In this document: in pieces, positions 51,605 through 59,914 of the stretch
How positions within the stretch are numbered: the first letter of the stretch is position 1
How the letters are laid out: each line of letters opens with the position of its first letter
DNA from: Flavobacterium sp. LHD-85
GTDB lineage: Bacteria > Bacteroidota > Bacteroidia > Flavobacteriales > Flavobacteriaceae
Reading direction: 5' to 3'
Assembly (NCBI RefSeq): GCF_030929595.1
Contig: NZ_JAVFVR010000004.1
Location: 62,001 to 126,000 of the forward strand
DNA length: 64,000 bases
Program-made: the position numbers and the translations under genes
Notes under the pieces: generated by a model
Database searches by the model: none
The model's input: only the letters and a program-made list of their open reading frames with translations
Told to the model about the DNA's origin: nothing

Positions 51605-52510
51605 TTGAAAACAAAAATTTTAGTTTTTCTTCTTGCTTGTGTTTCTTTAAACACCTTTGCTCAAGAAGAAATACCTGTACAAAAATACGCTGCACACAAC
51701 AAAGGTAAATTCTTTGTAATGTGGGGCGGTAATAGAGAAAGCTACTCAAAATCTGATGTAAACTTTAGAGGTAAAGATTACAATTTTACTGTTGAGAATA
51801 TGGCGGCTCATGATAAACCAAAAGGATGGCATGTAGACTATGTTAATCCTGTAAATATGACTATTCCTCAAACTAATTTGAGATTAGGATATTTTTTCAG
51901 TGATCATTATAGTGTTGCAATTGGTGTTGACCACATGAAATATGTAATGTCACAGAATCAAATTGCAAATGTTACCGGAAACATCAATTTGCCTTCAGAT
52001 GATCCTGCATCAATTTACAATGGTAATTACAACAATACTCCTGTCGATATGTCTCAAGGAGGAGCCAAAGAAGGTGGTTATGGCAATGGTGAAATAAATG
52101 TAAATGGTCCAGCTTTTTTAATGTACGAACATACAGATGGTTTAAACTACATTAATACGGAAGTTTCTAGATTTGATGATGTTTCTAAATGGTTTGGCTT
52201 ACCAAATATTGATAAAGTCCAGATTAACTTAACTGAAGGTATTGGCGCTGGGGTTTTATATCCAAAAACCAATACTACAATTTTAGGTAAAGAACGTCAT
52301 GATGACTTTCATGTTTCTGGTTATGGGGTTTCTGCAAAAGCAGGTCTTAACATTACTTTTTTCAAACATTTTTATGTGCAAGGAGAGTTAAAAGGAGGTT
52401 ATATCAACATGCAAGATATTAAAACTACTACAAGTCCTGAGGATAAAGCTTCTCAGCACTTTACTTATTTCCAACGAATCATTGCTGTTGGAGGTATTTT
52501 CAGAATCTAA
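51605..52510 (+). CDS. Secreted beta-rich protein, probable outer-membrane barrel, TTG start
   Basis: The 301-residue protein begins (TTG)KTKILVFLLACVSLNTFAQEE, a clean signal peptide. No ATG lies upstream in frame before a stop at 51590, so TTG is the likely initiator. The mature part has alternating amphipathic strands (KFFVMWGGNRESY, TNLRLGYFFSDHYSVAIGVDHMKYV, GYGVSAKAGLNITFFKHFYVQGELKGGYINM) and ends in an aromatic strand (FTYFQRIIAVGGIFRI), typical of outer-membrane beta barrels. The specific family is not recognised. It follows kdsA by 23 bp and a terminator ends it. Confidence 0.72.
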   Translation: MKTKILVFLLACVSLNTFAQEEIPVQKYAAHNKGKFFVMWGGNRESYSKSDVNFRGKDYNFTVENMAAHDKPKGWHVDYVNPVNMTIPQTNLRLGYFFSDHYSVAIGVDHMKYVMSQNQIANVTGNINLPSDDPASIYNGNYNNTPVDMSQGGAKEGGYGNGEINVNGPAFLMYEHTDGLNYINTEVSRFDDVSKWFGLPNIDKVQINLTEGIGAGVLYPKTNTTILGKERHDDFHVSGYGVSAKAGLNITFFKHFYVQGELKGGYINMQDIKTTTSPEDKASQHFTYFQRIIAVGGIFRI

Positions 52511-52532
52511 TATTTCGCAAAATATATTTAGA

Positions 52533-52568
52533 AAATAGCTGTCATTTTATTTGGCAGCTATTTTTTTT
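52533..52568 (+). terminator. Terminator after the outer-membrane protein gene
   Basis: AAATAGCTG and CAGCTATTT form a 9-bp stem with a 13-nt loop, followed by a run of T residues. It may end a kdsA transcript that includes both genes. Confidence 0.85.
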
Positions 52569-52609
52569 ATCTTTTACTTTGCAACTCAAAGTACTTTAAA
52601 TTATACTTT

Positions 52610-53290
52610 ATGAAATTCAAAAAATATCTATTCCCGATCATTACTTTTATCATAAGCTTTGGCTGTGCGCTATTTGTTGCTATAAAAGTTTTTCCAAATA
52701 ATCCATTTACAGGAAACAAAGAAGAAAAAGAAAAAACAATTGCTTCTAAATTTAAAGATGGTGATCTTATTTTTCAAACTTCGGAATCTAAACAATGTGA
52801 AGCCGTTCGAATTGCAACGAATTCTAAATTCTCACATTGTGGCATTATTTACGATATTGATGGAAATTGGTTTGTTTTTGAAGCCGTTCAACCAGTAAAA
52901 CTTACTCCTCTTGAAGATTGGATTAAACATGGAAAAGACAACAAATATGTGGTAAAAAGATTAAAAGACGATAGCGTTTTAAGTCCACAGGTTTTACAGA
53001 AAATGAAAGATTATAGTCAGCAATTCGACGGTAAAGAATATGATGCTTATTTTGAATGGACGGACAGCAGGATATATTGTTCTGAACTGATTTGGAAGAT
53101 TTATAAAAATGCTGCAGGAATAGAATTATCTAAGCTTAGAGAGCTGAAAGATTTTAATTTGCAAGATCCAAGAGTTCAGAAAATACTAAAAGAACGTTAC
53201 GGTAACGATATTCCGTTAGAGGAAAAAGTCGTTGCTCCTTCTGATATTGCCGATTCTACTATATTGAAAACAGTCGTAGACACTTATTAA
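52610..53290 (+). CDS. YiiX/YebB-like NlpC/P60-type cysteine hydrolase
   Basis: The 226-residue protein has an N-terminal membrane anchor or uncleaved signal (YLFPIITFIISFGCALFVAI) and a permuted papain-like fold of the YiiX type. GDLIFQTSESKQCEAVRIATNSKFSHCGIIY carries the catalytic His76, and RIYCSELIWKIYKNAAGIEL carries the nucleophile Cys157. Family members hydrolyse amide or ester bonds in peptidoglycan peptides or lipids. The substrate here is unknown. A terminator follows at 53297. Confidence 0.87.
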   Translation: MKFKKYLFPIITFIISFGCALFVAIKVFPNNPFTGNKEEKEKTIASKFKDGDLIFQTSESKQCEAVRIATNSKFSHCGIIYDIDGNWFVFEAVQPVKLTPLEDWIKHGKDNKYVVKRLKDDSVLSPQVLQKMKDYSQQFDGKEYDAYFEWTDSRIYCSELIWKIYKNAAGIELSKLRELKDFNLQDPRVQKILKERYGNDIPLEEKVVAPSDIADSTILKTVVDTY

Positions 53291-53296
53291 TATCTT

Positions 53297-53329
53297 AAAA
53301 AGCTAGTCTTAATTCATTCTAGCTTTTTT
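53297..53329 (+). terminator. Terminator after the YiiX-like gene
   Basis: AAAAAGCTAG and CTAGCTTTTT form a 10-bp stem with a 12-nt loop, ending in a T-run. Confidence 0.88.
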
Positions 53330-53339
53330 ATTTGCTAAT

Positions 53340-53347
53340 TAACTTTG
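53340..53347 (+). promoter_or_regulatory. -7 promoter box of the Coq4-like gene
   Basis: TAACTTTG matches TAnnTTTG, 30 bp before the ATG at 53378. The in-frame TTG at 53345 is part of this box and not a start codon. No clear -33 TTG is visible. Confidence 0.5.
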
Positions 53348-53377
53348 AAATTCAAAGAACTTTTAAACCAACGCCTT

Positions 53378-53830
53378 ATGAGAGATTATTTGATTGAAAA
53401 ACTGTATGAATGTTCCAAAAAACCATATCAAAAATATTTTAAAAAGAATGAACCTTGGAATATTGACAAAAATACTTTGATGGATTATCCAGAAGAAAGT
53501 TTAGGATTTGGCTTAGGAAATTTTCTTTACAAAAACCATTTTGATATTCAGGAAAAACTAGAAGATCACGACATCATTCATGTTCTGACCAATACTGGAG
53601 TTTCAGTTTACGAAGAAATTGGCATGCAGTATTATCTGCTCGGAAACGGAAAGAAAAGCTTGTATCTGTTTATGGTAATAGCAACTGGAACTATTTTCTA
53701 CCCGAAACGTATAAACTATTTCATTCAACAATTTAAAAGAGGTAAAAAAGCAAATGCCTTTCATTATCTCGATTTTTCAAAAATGCTTTTTATGCCTATT
53801 CAAACTATTCAGCAAACTTTTAAAATTTAA
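53378..53830 (+). CDS. Coq4-family protein
   Basis: The 150-residue protein (from the ATG at 53378) carries the Coq4 metal-binding signature HDxxH-x11-E exactly: His64, Asp65, His68 and Glu80 in DHDIIHVLTNTGVSVYEE. It also has the preceding family segment YPEESLGFGLGNFLYKNHF. In ubiquinone-making organisms Coq4 organises the biosynthetic complex and takes part in the C1 modification of the ring. Flavobacteria make menaquinone, not ubiquinone, so the role here must differ. It lies 5 bp upstream of a small membrane protein gene. Confidence 0.8.
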   Translation: MRDYLIEKLYECSKKPYQKYFKKNEPWNIDKNTLMDYPEESLGFGLGNFLYKNHFDIQEKLEDHDIIHVLTNTGVSVYEEIGMQYYLLGNGKKSLYLFMVIATGTIFYPKRINYFIQQFKRGKKANAFHYLDFSKMLFMPIQTIQQTFKI

Positions 53831-53835
53831 AAAAA

Positions 53836-54138
53836 ATGAAAACAATTCATAACCCTTCTGAAGAAAAACAATCTATTGAATTGGCTGTAGGTACCTTTAT
53901 AATTACGACAGTCTTATTTATATTTTATATCATTTCAAATGAAAATCCGACTGTTTTAGTTATTGCATGGCCTTTTGCATTGGCGGCAATAATTGTAAAT
54001 ATAATTATGCTTATTCATTTGGCTGAAAGATTTCTTCATTTACCTCAACAACGAAAAGAAATAGGTGTTAAAATTTTGATGCTACTATCTAATATTCCAA
54101 TCACTTTCTTTTATTATTTGATTGTGATGAAATCTTGA
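53836..54138 (+). CDS. Small three-span membrane protein, unknown
   Basis: The 100-residue protein starts MKTIHNPSEEKQSIELAVGTFIITTVLFIFYIIS and has three hydrophobic segments (about 17-36, 43-62 and 79-97) with a short polar loop (AERFLHLPQQRKEIG). It starts 5 bp after the Coq4-like gene and is probably cotranscribed and possibly functionally linked. No family is recognised. Confidence 0.6.
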   Translation: MKTIHNPSEEKQSIELAVGTFIITTVLFIFYIISNENPTVLVIAWPFALAAIIVNIIMLIHLAERFLHLPQQRKEIGVKILMLLSNIPITFFYYLIVMKS

Positions 54139-54175
54139 TTTTTAAAATCATATTAATAAAAAAACACTATTACAA

Positions 54176-54335
54176 ACCCCAAAGGGGTAAAATATTTATA
54201 GAATTTCAATAAGAAAATGAAAAAAGCTCCAGAGGAGTGACATATTGCGTACATTGCAAAAAACATGTCGCTCCTCTGGAGCTTTATATTTGGAAACATT
54301 TTCCCTTTTCTATAAATATGCCGCTTCTCCGAAGC
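54176..54335. repeat. REP-like array of hairpin-plus-tail units
   Basis: Four related units lie here. Unit A (plus): CCCC-AAA-GGGG then TAAAATATTTATAGAA. Unit B (plus): CTCC-AGA-GGAG then TGACATATTG. Unit B' (minus): CTCC-AGA-GGAG then CGACATG. Unit C (minus): GCTTC-GGA-GAAGC then GGCATATTTATAGAA. B and B' face each other and form a 21-bp stem with a single mismatch (54223-54243 with 54265-54285). The tail ATATTTATAGAA is shared by A and C. No gene lies in this gap. Confidence 0.65.
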
Positions 54336-54339
54336 TTAC

Positions 54340-54367
54340 AAAAAAAAAGCTATCCTTTTGAGACAGC
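54340..54367 (-). terminator. Terminator of the M28 peptidase gene
   Basis: On the minus strand GCTGTC-TCAAAAG-GATAGC (54367-54349) forms a 6-bp stem with one G-T pair, followed by nine T residues (54348-54340). It lies 26 bp after the stop codon. Confidence 0.75.
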
Positions 54368-54393
54368 CCTTTTCTATTTATTATTTTTGAAAC

Positions 54394-55785
54394 TTAATTT
54401 GCTTTTTTAGTTTCGATTCCGTTTTGGTCCAATAAATACATTAATGTAGTCATTGTTGCTGCACCAAGTTCTAATTCTCTTTTGTTGATAGCATCAAAAG
54501 TATCATTTGCTGCGTGGTGGTAATCGAAATAACGCTGAGAATCTGGTTTTAAACCTGCTTTAACAATAGCTTGCGAAGTTAAATGATTAATATCAGAACC
54601 TGCATGACCAATTGTAAAACTATGTACTAAATAAGGTTCAAAAAGGTCTCTGTAACCTTGTATCTTTTTTAAATTAGCATCGTCAGCTTCAATTGAAAAC
54701 CCTCTTGGAGAAAATCCTCCTGAATCACTTTCTAATGCAAAAATATGATTCTCTTTGTTTTGTTTTGAAACTTCCTCATATTTAGCGCCACCTCTTCCGC
54801 CGTTTTCTTCATTCATAAACAAAACTACACGAATGGTGTTTTTAGGTTTATAGTTTAAGTTTTTCAAAATACGGATTACTTCCATACTTTGCACTACTCC
54901 TGCTCCATCGTCATGAGAACCATCTGCTAAATCCCAAGAATCTAAATGTCCTCCAACAACCATAATATTTTCTGGAGTCACGCTTCCCGTCAATTCTCCG
55001 ATTACGTTATAAGACAAAGCATCTGGTAAAGTCTCGCAAGATTGTTTGAAGTAAAATTTCAAAGCTGGATTTGCTTTTAAAGATTTACTCAACAATTCAG
55101 CCCCATTTGTACTGATCGCAGCTGTCGGAATATATTGTGCTTTTGGCAAATCTCCATAACTTTGTGCTCCTGTATGAGGAAAATCGTCTAGACGCAAATT
55201 CATAGAACGAACAATTGTTCCTACTGCTCCCAATTTTGCAGCTTCTTTTGCTCCTGCAAATCTTTGATCCACACAAGCTCCGTAAGAAGTAAAAGTTTCA
55301 ATGTTTTCAGGATTCATTGGTCTGTTATAGAAAACAATTTTACCTTTTACTTTGTCAGCTCCAAGTTCGTTTAATTCTTTTATTCCTTGAACTTCGATTA
55401 TTTCTGCTGTAAGACCTGTTTTTGGAGTTGCTACTGAACCTCCTAATGCGCAAATTGGCACAGTGGTTTTTACTTTTCCATCAAGAATATAGGCTGTTTC
55501 TTTTTCGCCTCGAACCCAATGTGGCACCATAACTTCTTGCAAATAAACTTTATCAAGTCCTAGACTTTCTAATTGTCTTTTGGTGTAATCAACTGCCTGT
55601 TCTGCTCCTTTAGATCCAGACAAACGAGCGCCAATATCATTTGACAAGTATTCTAGCCAAGTGTAGCATTTTGCTTCGGTTAAAGCTTTTTTGTAAAATA
55701 ATTTAATGTTTTTTTCATCGTTTGTCTGCGCAAAAGATGTCAATCCGTTTAAAACTAAAGCAGTTAAAAGAATCGTTTTTTTCAT
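54394..55785 (-). CDS. M28 family metallopeptidase, secreted
   Basis: From the ATG at 55785 the product has 463 residues with a signal peptide (LTALVLNGLTSFAQ). An ATG at 55872 would add 29 residues in front of it and is rejected. A PA-like insertion lies around residues 120-240. The peptidase domain has the two-zinc ligand set: GGHLDSWD (His, Asp), DGAGV (Asp), MNEENGGRGG (catalytic and bridging Glu), ESDSGG (Asp) and YFDYHHAAND (His). Such enzymes are aminopeptidases or carboxypeptidases (glutamate carboxypeptidase II and plasma Q-type relatives) acting on exported peptides. It is transcribed separately from the GH43 genes. Confidence 0.92.
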   Translation of the reverse strand: MKKTILLTALVLNGLTSFAQTNDEKNIKLFYKKALTEAKCYTWLEYLSNDIGARLSGSKGAEQAVDYTKRQLESLGLDKVYLQEVMVPHWVRGEKETAYILDGKVKTTVPICALGGSVATPKTGLTAEIIEVQGIKELNELGADKVKGKIVFYNRPMNPENIETFTSYGACVDQRFAGAKEAAKLGAVGTIVRSMNLRLDDFPHTGAQSYGDLPKAQYIPTAAISTNGAELLSKSLKANPALKFYFKQSCETLPDALSYNVIGELTGSVTPENIMVVGGHLDSWDLADGSHDDGAGVVQSMEVIRILKNLNYKPKNTIRVVLFMNEENGGRGGAKYEEVSKQNKENHIFALESDSGGFSPRGFSIEADDANLKKIQGYRDLFEPYLVHSFTIGHAGSDINHLTSQAIVKAGLKPDSQRYFDYHHAANDTFDAINKRELELGAATMTTLMYLLDQNGIETKKAN

Positions 55786-55881
55786 AGTTTCTGTAGTAAT
55801 TTGGAGTTTAGTATGCCAGTGGCATATTCGCAAAGGAACAAAATTCTTGACATTAGTAAAGTCTTTTCTCAACCTTTTCTC

Positions 55882-55927
55882 AAAAAAAAAGCTCCAATTA
55901 CAAATTCTTCAATTTGTAATTGGAGCC
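55882..55927 (-). terminator. Terminator of the GH43 operon
   Basis: GCTCCAATTACAAATT and AATTTGTAATTGGAGC (55891-55926) form a perfect 16-bp stem with a 4-nt loop, followed on the minus strand by nine T residues. Confidence 0.93.
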
Positions 55928-55950
55928 TTTACACATTCGATAAATAAAAA

Positions 55951-57903
55951 TTATTTAACTTCTATAATCTTATTTTTTGTTCCAATTCCGTTTTCACTAA
56001 AAGGCTCTATAGTAAAATAATATTTAGTGCCTTTGTCTAAACCTCTAAAATCGTATGTATTATCGCCATAAACCATAATGCTGTTGTACAATTTGTCTGG
56101 AGCGATTCCGTAATAAATATTATAACCAATCGCATCAGATTGTTTTTTCCATGAAATCATAGCATTTCTAGAATCTGCTTTACTTCTATCCACTTTAAAA
56201 GAAGATACAGATTTTGGTTTTGCTCCTAATCCGTTTCCAAAAACTCTAAAATCTGAAACAGCAAATAACCCTGATGCCATATGTACATTTATCATTTTTA
56301 TGTAGCGTGCTTTGATAGCTTTGGTAAGTTCGACATAATCATGCGGCACGTCTCTATCATTTTTAGATTTATCTACAACTAATTGCCAATTTACAGCATC
56401 ATCAGACATGAAGATTTTATATTGATGATAAATGTCCATTGCCTTATTAAACTGCGTTGTTTTATGATCTGCATAATTGATTTGCAGTGCATTAATTTCC
56501 ATTTGCCTGCCTAAATCAAGCTCAAGCCATTCTCCAGGATCACTTGTTTTGGCCGACCACCAAGATTGAATATTTTCATCCGTCAAGTTTTCGGCTCCAA
56601 AACATAAATTTTCAAAAACTTTTTTTCCTTGATTATCAATTCTATGCGTTTGAGTCAAAGCACAAGAATCTACAGAGGAAACTTTTGCCGTTTTTTTGTA
56701 CGACAGTAGCATCCATCCTGAAGAAGCTCCTTTGGTCTGATCTCTTTTTTCTTGCGACAGTTTTATAGGATAATCTCCATAGGACGTAATCGAATACATA
56801 ATGCCATCTTTATCAAATCCCGCTGGAAACATATCTATACGTCGCTCGAAACGATCTTTCATTGAGATTTTACAAGTTCCTGTATTCCAGAAATTGCCAT
56901 GAAGATCTTCAAAGGTGTTTCCGTGCCCTGCTCCAATTACAAATCCGCCTGGTTTATACGACATCGGATTATGTGGCTGATAGGTAAAAGGGCCTAATGG
57001 CTTATCTCCTACATAAACTCCATTTGCATATCCTTTAAACTCAGTTCCAGGAGCGGCATATTGCAAATAGTATTTTCCATTATATTTATTCATCCATGCC
57101 CCTTCAATAAAGTCTCCCCAAGGTGCAGGTTCAAGATCGTTATTTGGGCCAAAACGCTCCCAACCATGTTCTTTTGGACGAATCCATAGAAGTTCTTTTA
57201 TACCTCTTTTATTCAAATCAACTGCATCTTCCTGATTGGTATAATCTGCAACGGCTTGAGGAATATAGTCTTTTCCTTTTATAGGCTGCCAAGTCTTATA
57301 ATCTAATTCACAACCCACTAATGGATAACGCCCGCTTGTTCCATAATACGAATAAAGCCTTCCATCATCATCAAGAAAAACACCTGGATCTCCAGCAGGA
57401 TGAATAATACTATCAACATGGCGAGTCCATAATCCTTCTTTTGGTTTTGCGGTCTTCCAGATTGGCATATAACGATCTGGTCCTATCAAAAACAAAGTGT
57501 CTTTTATTTCTAAGGCCGACGGACAGCAAATATCGCTGCTATGGGGCTGACGCTGAAAACTGCCATAAACAAAATCCCAATTTGACATATCTTTGCTCCA
57601 GAAAAAACCAGCCTGATTGGTCGCAAACAAATAATAATCTCCTTTGTAGGTCATAATTACAGGATCTGCACTTGAACGGCGAGATTCTGGAATGCCATTA
57701 TGATTCTCTACACCATAAGCGTAGCTAATGTTCATAGGATTACAATACGTGGTCTGACTTACATTCGGATCGAACCATTCTGTTTTTCCTGAAGAATTTA
57801 CTTGAATATCATTCTTCAGAGGACTTGTAGCATTGGTGCTTTTTTTATGGCTTCCACAGTACATAAAAAAAATTGATAGTAAAATGACTCCCGCTCTTCT
57901 CAT
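55951..57903 (-). CDS. GH43-like glycosidase with discoidin and Fn3-like domains (paralogue 2), lipoprotein
   Basis: The 650-residue protein has a lipoprotein signal (IFFMYC, Cys at residue 16), a five-bladed propeller of the GH43/GH117 clan (about 60-390), an F5/8 type C discoidin-like carbohydrate-binding domain (about 415-555, ENLTDENIQSWWSAKTSDPGEWLELDLG) and a fibronectin-III-like end. Candidate catalytic acids are Asp in RRSSADPVIM, Asp in GDPGVFLDDDG and Glu in FIEGAWMNKYNG. It closely resembles the upstream gene throughout. The tripeptide before the central Asp differs (PAGDPG here, PTWDPA there), as does the anchoring: lipid here, plain signal peptide there. Substrate unknown. Confidence 0.85.
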   Translation of the reverse strand: MRRAGVILLSIFFMYCGSHKKSTNATSPLKNDIQVNSSGKTEWFDPNVSQTTYCNPMNISYAYGVENHNGIPESRRSSADPVIMTYKGDYYLFATNQAGFFWSKDMSNWDFVYGSFQRQPHSSDICCPSALEIKDTLFLIGPDRYMPIWKTAKPKEGLWTRHVDSIIHPAGDPGVFLDDDGRLYSYYGTSGRYPLVGCELDYKTWQPIKGKDYIPQAVADYTNQEDAVDLNKRGIKELLWIRPKEHGWERFGPNNDLEPAPWGDFIEGAWMNKYNGKYYLQYAAPGTEFKGYANGVYVGDKPLGPFTYQPHNPMSYKPGGFVIGAGHGNTFEDLHGNFWNTGTCKISMKDRFERRIDMFPAGFDKDGIMYSITSYGDYPIKLSQEKRDQTKGASSGWMLLSYKKTAKVSSVDSCALTQTHRIDNQGKKVFENLCFGAENLTDENIQSWWSAKTSDPGEWLELDLGRQMEINALQINYADHKTTQFNKAMDIYHQYKIFMSDDAVNWQLVVDKSKNDRDVPHDYVELTKAIKARYIKMINVHMASGLFAVSDFRVFGNGLGAKPKSVSSFKVDRSKADSRNAMISWKKQSDAIGYNIYYGIAPDKLYNSIMVYGDNTYDFRGLDKGTKYYFTIEPFSENGIGTKNKIIEVK

Positions 57904-57963
57904 AACTTCATTTTATATATTATTAAACATCGAGTTTTATATAATATACTCTGCCTAAACATT

Positions 57964-59883
57964 TTAATTAACTTTTTTAATTTGATTTAAAGCTGATTTT
58001 CCGTTTTCGTTAAACGCTTCAATTGTAAAATAATATTCTGTCCCTTTGTCTAAACCTCTAAAATCATAGGTATTATCGCCATAAACCATAATACTGTTGT
58101 ACAATTTATCTGGAGCAATTCCGTAGTAAATATTATAACCAACAGCGTCATTTTGTTTTTTCCAAGAAATCATAGCATTTCGTGAATCTGCCTTGTTTCT
58201 ATCTACTTTGAAAGAAGCAACTGCTTTTGGTTTTGCTGCTAAACCATTTCCAAAAACTCTAAAATCAGAAATCGCAAACAATCCAGATGCATTATGAATA
58301 TTTTCCATTTTAATGTAACGCGCTTTAATTGATTTTGTAAGCTCTACATAATCATGCGGAACGTCTTTATCATTTTTAGATTTATCTACAACCAAAGTCC
58401 AATTTTGAGCATCATCAGACATGAATATTTTATATTGGTAATAAATATCCATTGCTTTATTAAACTGCGTTGCTTTATGATCTGCATAATTTATCTGCAA
58501 AGCATTTATTTCCATTTGTCTGCCTAAATCCATTTGAAGCCATTCTCCTGGCTTGCTCGTTTTTGCAGACCAGTACGTTTGAATATTTTCATCGGTAAGA
58601 TTTTCTGGCCCGTAACAGAATTTCTCATATACTTTTTTACCGCCATGATCCATTCTGTGCGTTTCTACTTCCATACATTCTTCTGAAGAAGAAACCGTTA
58701 CTGGCTTTTTGTAGGATAGCAGCATCCATCCAGAAGAAGCTCCTTTTGTCTGATCGCGATTGCTTGTTGGAAGCAAAATTGGGAAGTCTCCATAAGCTGT
58801 AATAGAATACATTACATCATCTTTATCAAATCCAGCAGGAAACATATCTATACGACGCTCAAAACGATCTTTAATAGAAATTTTGCACGTTCCTGTATTC
58901 CAGTAATTTCCATAATTATCTGCAAAAGTATTTCCGTGCCCTGCTCCAATTACAAATCCGCCTGGTTTATATGACATCGGATTGTGTTTTTGGTACGTAA
59001 ATGGCCCTAACGGATTATCTCCTACATGAACTCCATTTGCATATCCTTTAAATTCGGTTGCAGGCGCTCCATATTGCATATAATATTTCCCGTTATGTTT
59101 GGTCATCCACGCTCCTTCAATAAAATTTCCCCAAGGTGCAGGTTCCATATCGTTGTTTGGTCCAAAACGTTCCCATCCATGTGCTGATGGATCTAAAATC
59201 GCAACTTCTTTAATTTGCCCATAAGGTTTCTGAATATCTTCAACTTCTGTCGCTTTGTATAATGTAGCATAATCAGCTTGATTTCCTTTTGGAAGCCAAG
59301 TATTATAGTCAACCTCAACACCTACAAGTGGTAATTTTCCGCTTGAACCGTAGTACATATATACTTTTTTGTCATCATCTTGAAAAATTGCTGGATCCCA
59401 AGTTGGTAGCATTGCTTTATCTACGTGACGTGTCCATCTTCCTGATTTTGGATCTGCTGTTTTCCAAATCGGATGATCTCTCTTCCAAGTTGAACCAACA
59501 TAAAACAATGTGTCGTTTACAACCCATGCTGCTGGAGCACATTGATCGTCATCGCCCGGCTGTCTTTGGAAACTTCCGTAAACAAAATTCCAGTCTGACA
59601 TGTCTTTACTCCAAAAAAAACCTGCCTGATTTGTTGCGAATAAGTAATATTCACCTTTATAAGTGATAATTACAGGATCGGCACTAGAACGGCGTGATTC
59701 TGGAATTCTGTTATGATTGTGTGTTGTAAAATTGTAGCCGATATTTATTGGATTACAATAGGTTGTAGCTGGTCTGCTAGGGTCAAACCATTCTGTTTTA
59801 CCAGAATTTTGCGCCAAAAGATTGTTTCCGAAAAGCATCGAAAGCAATACAATAGGCGTTAGTTTTTTATATAATTTTTTCAT
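57964..59883 (-). CDS. GH43-like glycosidase with discoidin and Fn3-like domains (paralogue 1)
   Basis: The 639-residue protein has a Sec signal peptide (LLSMLFGNNLLAQ) and the same domain order as its neighbour: GH43-type propeller with RRSSADPVII, TWDPAIFQDDD and FIEGAWMTKHNGKYYMQYG, a discoidin domain (ENLTDENIQTYWSAKTSKPGEWLQMDLG) and an Fn3-like C-terminus (NAVGYNIYYGIAPDKLYNS-type segment). GH43 enzymes act on arabinose-, xylose- or galactose-containing glycans. The family of this clade is not certain. It starts 31 bp after the glycerophosphodiesterase gene and precedes its paralogue by 60 bp. Confidence 0.86.
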   Translation of the reverse strand: MKKLYKKLTPIVLLSMLFGNNLLAQNSGKTEWFDPSRPATTYCNPINIGYNFTTHNHNRIPESRRSSADPVIITYKGEYYLFATNQAGFFWSKDMSDWNFVYGSFQRQPGDDDQCAPAAWVVNDTLFYVGSTWKRDHPIWKTADPKSGRWTRHVDKAMLPTWDPAIFQDDDKKVYMYYGSSGKLPLVGVEVDYNTWLPKGNQADYATLYKATEVEDIQKPYGQIKEVAILDPSAHGWERFGPNNDMEPAPWGNFIEGAWMTKHNGKYYMQYGAPATEFKGYANGVHVGDNPLGPFTYQKHNPMSYKPGGFVIGAGHGNTFADNYGNYWNTGTCKISIKDRFERRIDMFPAGFDKDDVMYSITAYGDFPILLPTSNRDQTKGASSGWMLLSYKKPVTVSSSEECMEVETHRMDHGGKKVYEKFCYGPENLTDENIQTYWSAKTSKPGEWLQMDLGRQMEINALQINYADHKATQFNKAMDIYYQYKIFMSDDAQNWTLVVDKSKNDKDVPHDYVELTKSIKARYIKMENIHNASGLFAISDFRVFGNGLAAKPKAVASFKVDRNKADSRNAMISWKKQNDAVGYNIYYGIAPDKLYNSIMVYGDNTYDFRGLDKGTEYYFTIEAFNENGKSALNQIKKVN

Positions 59884-59914
59884 GGTTAGATTTTCTTAAG
59901 TTAAGCTTTAAAGA

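Noticed and set aside
55786..55872. Longer M28 peptidase start at ATG 55872
   Set aside because: It adds 29 residues before an intact signal peptide that begins MKKTILL at 55785.
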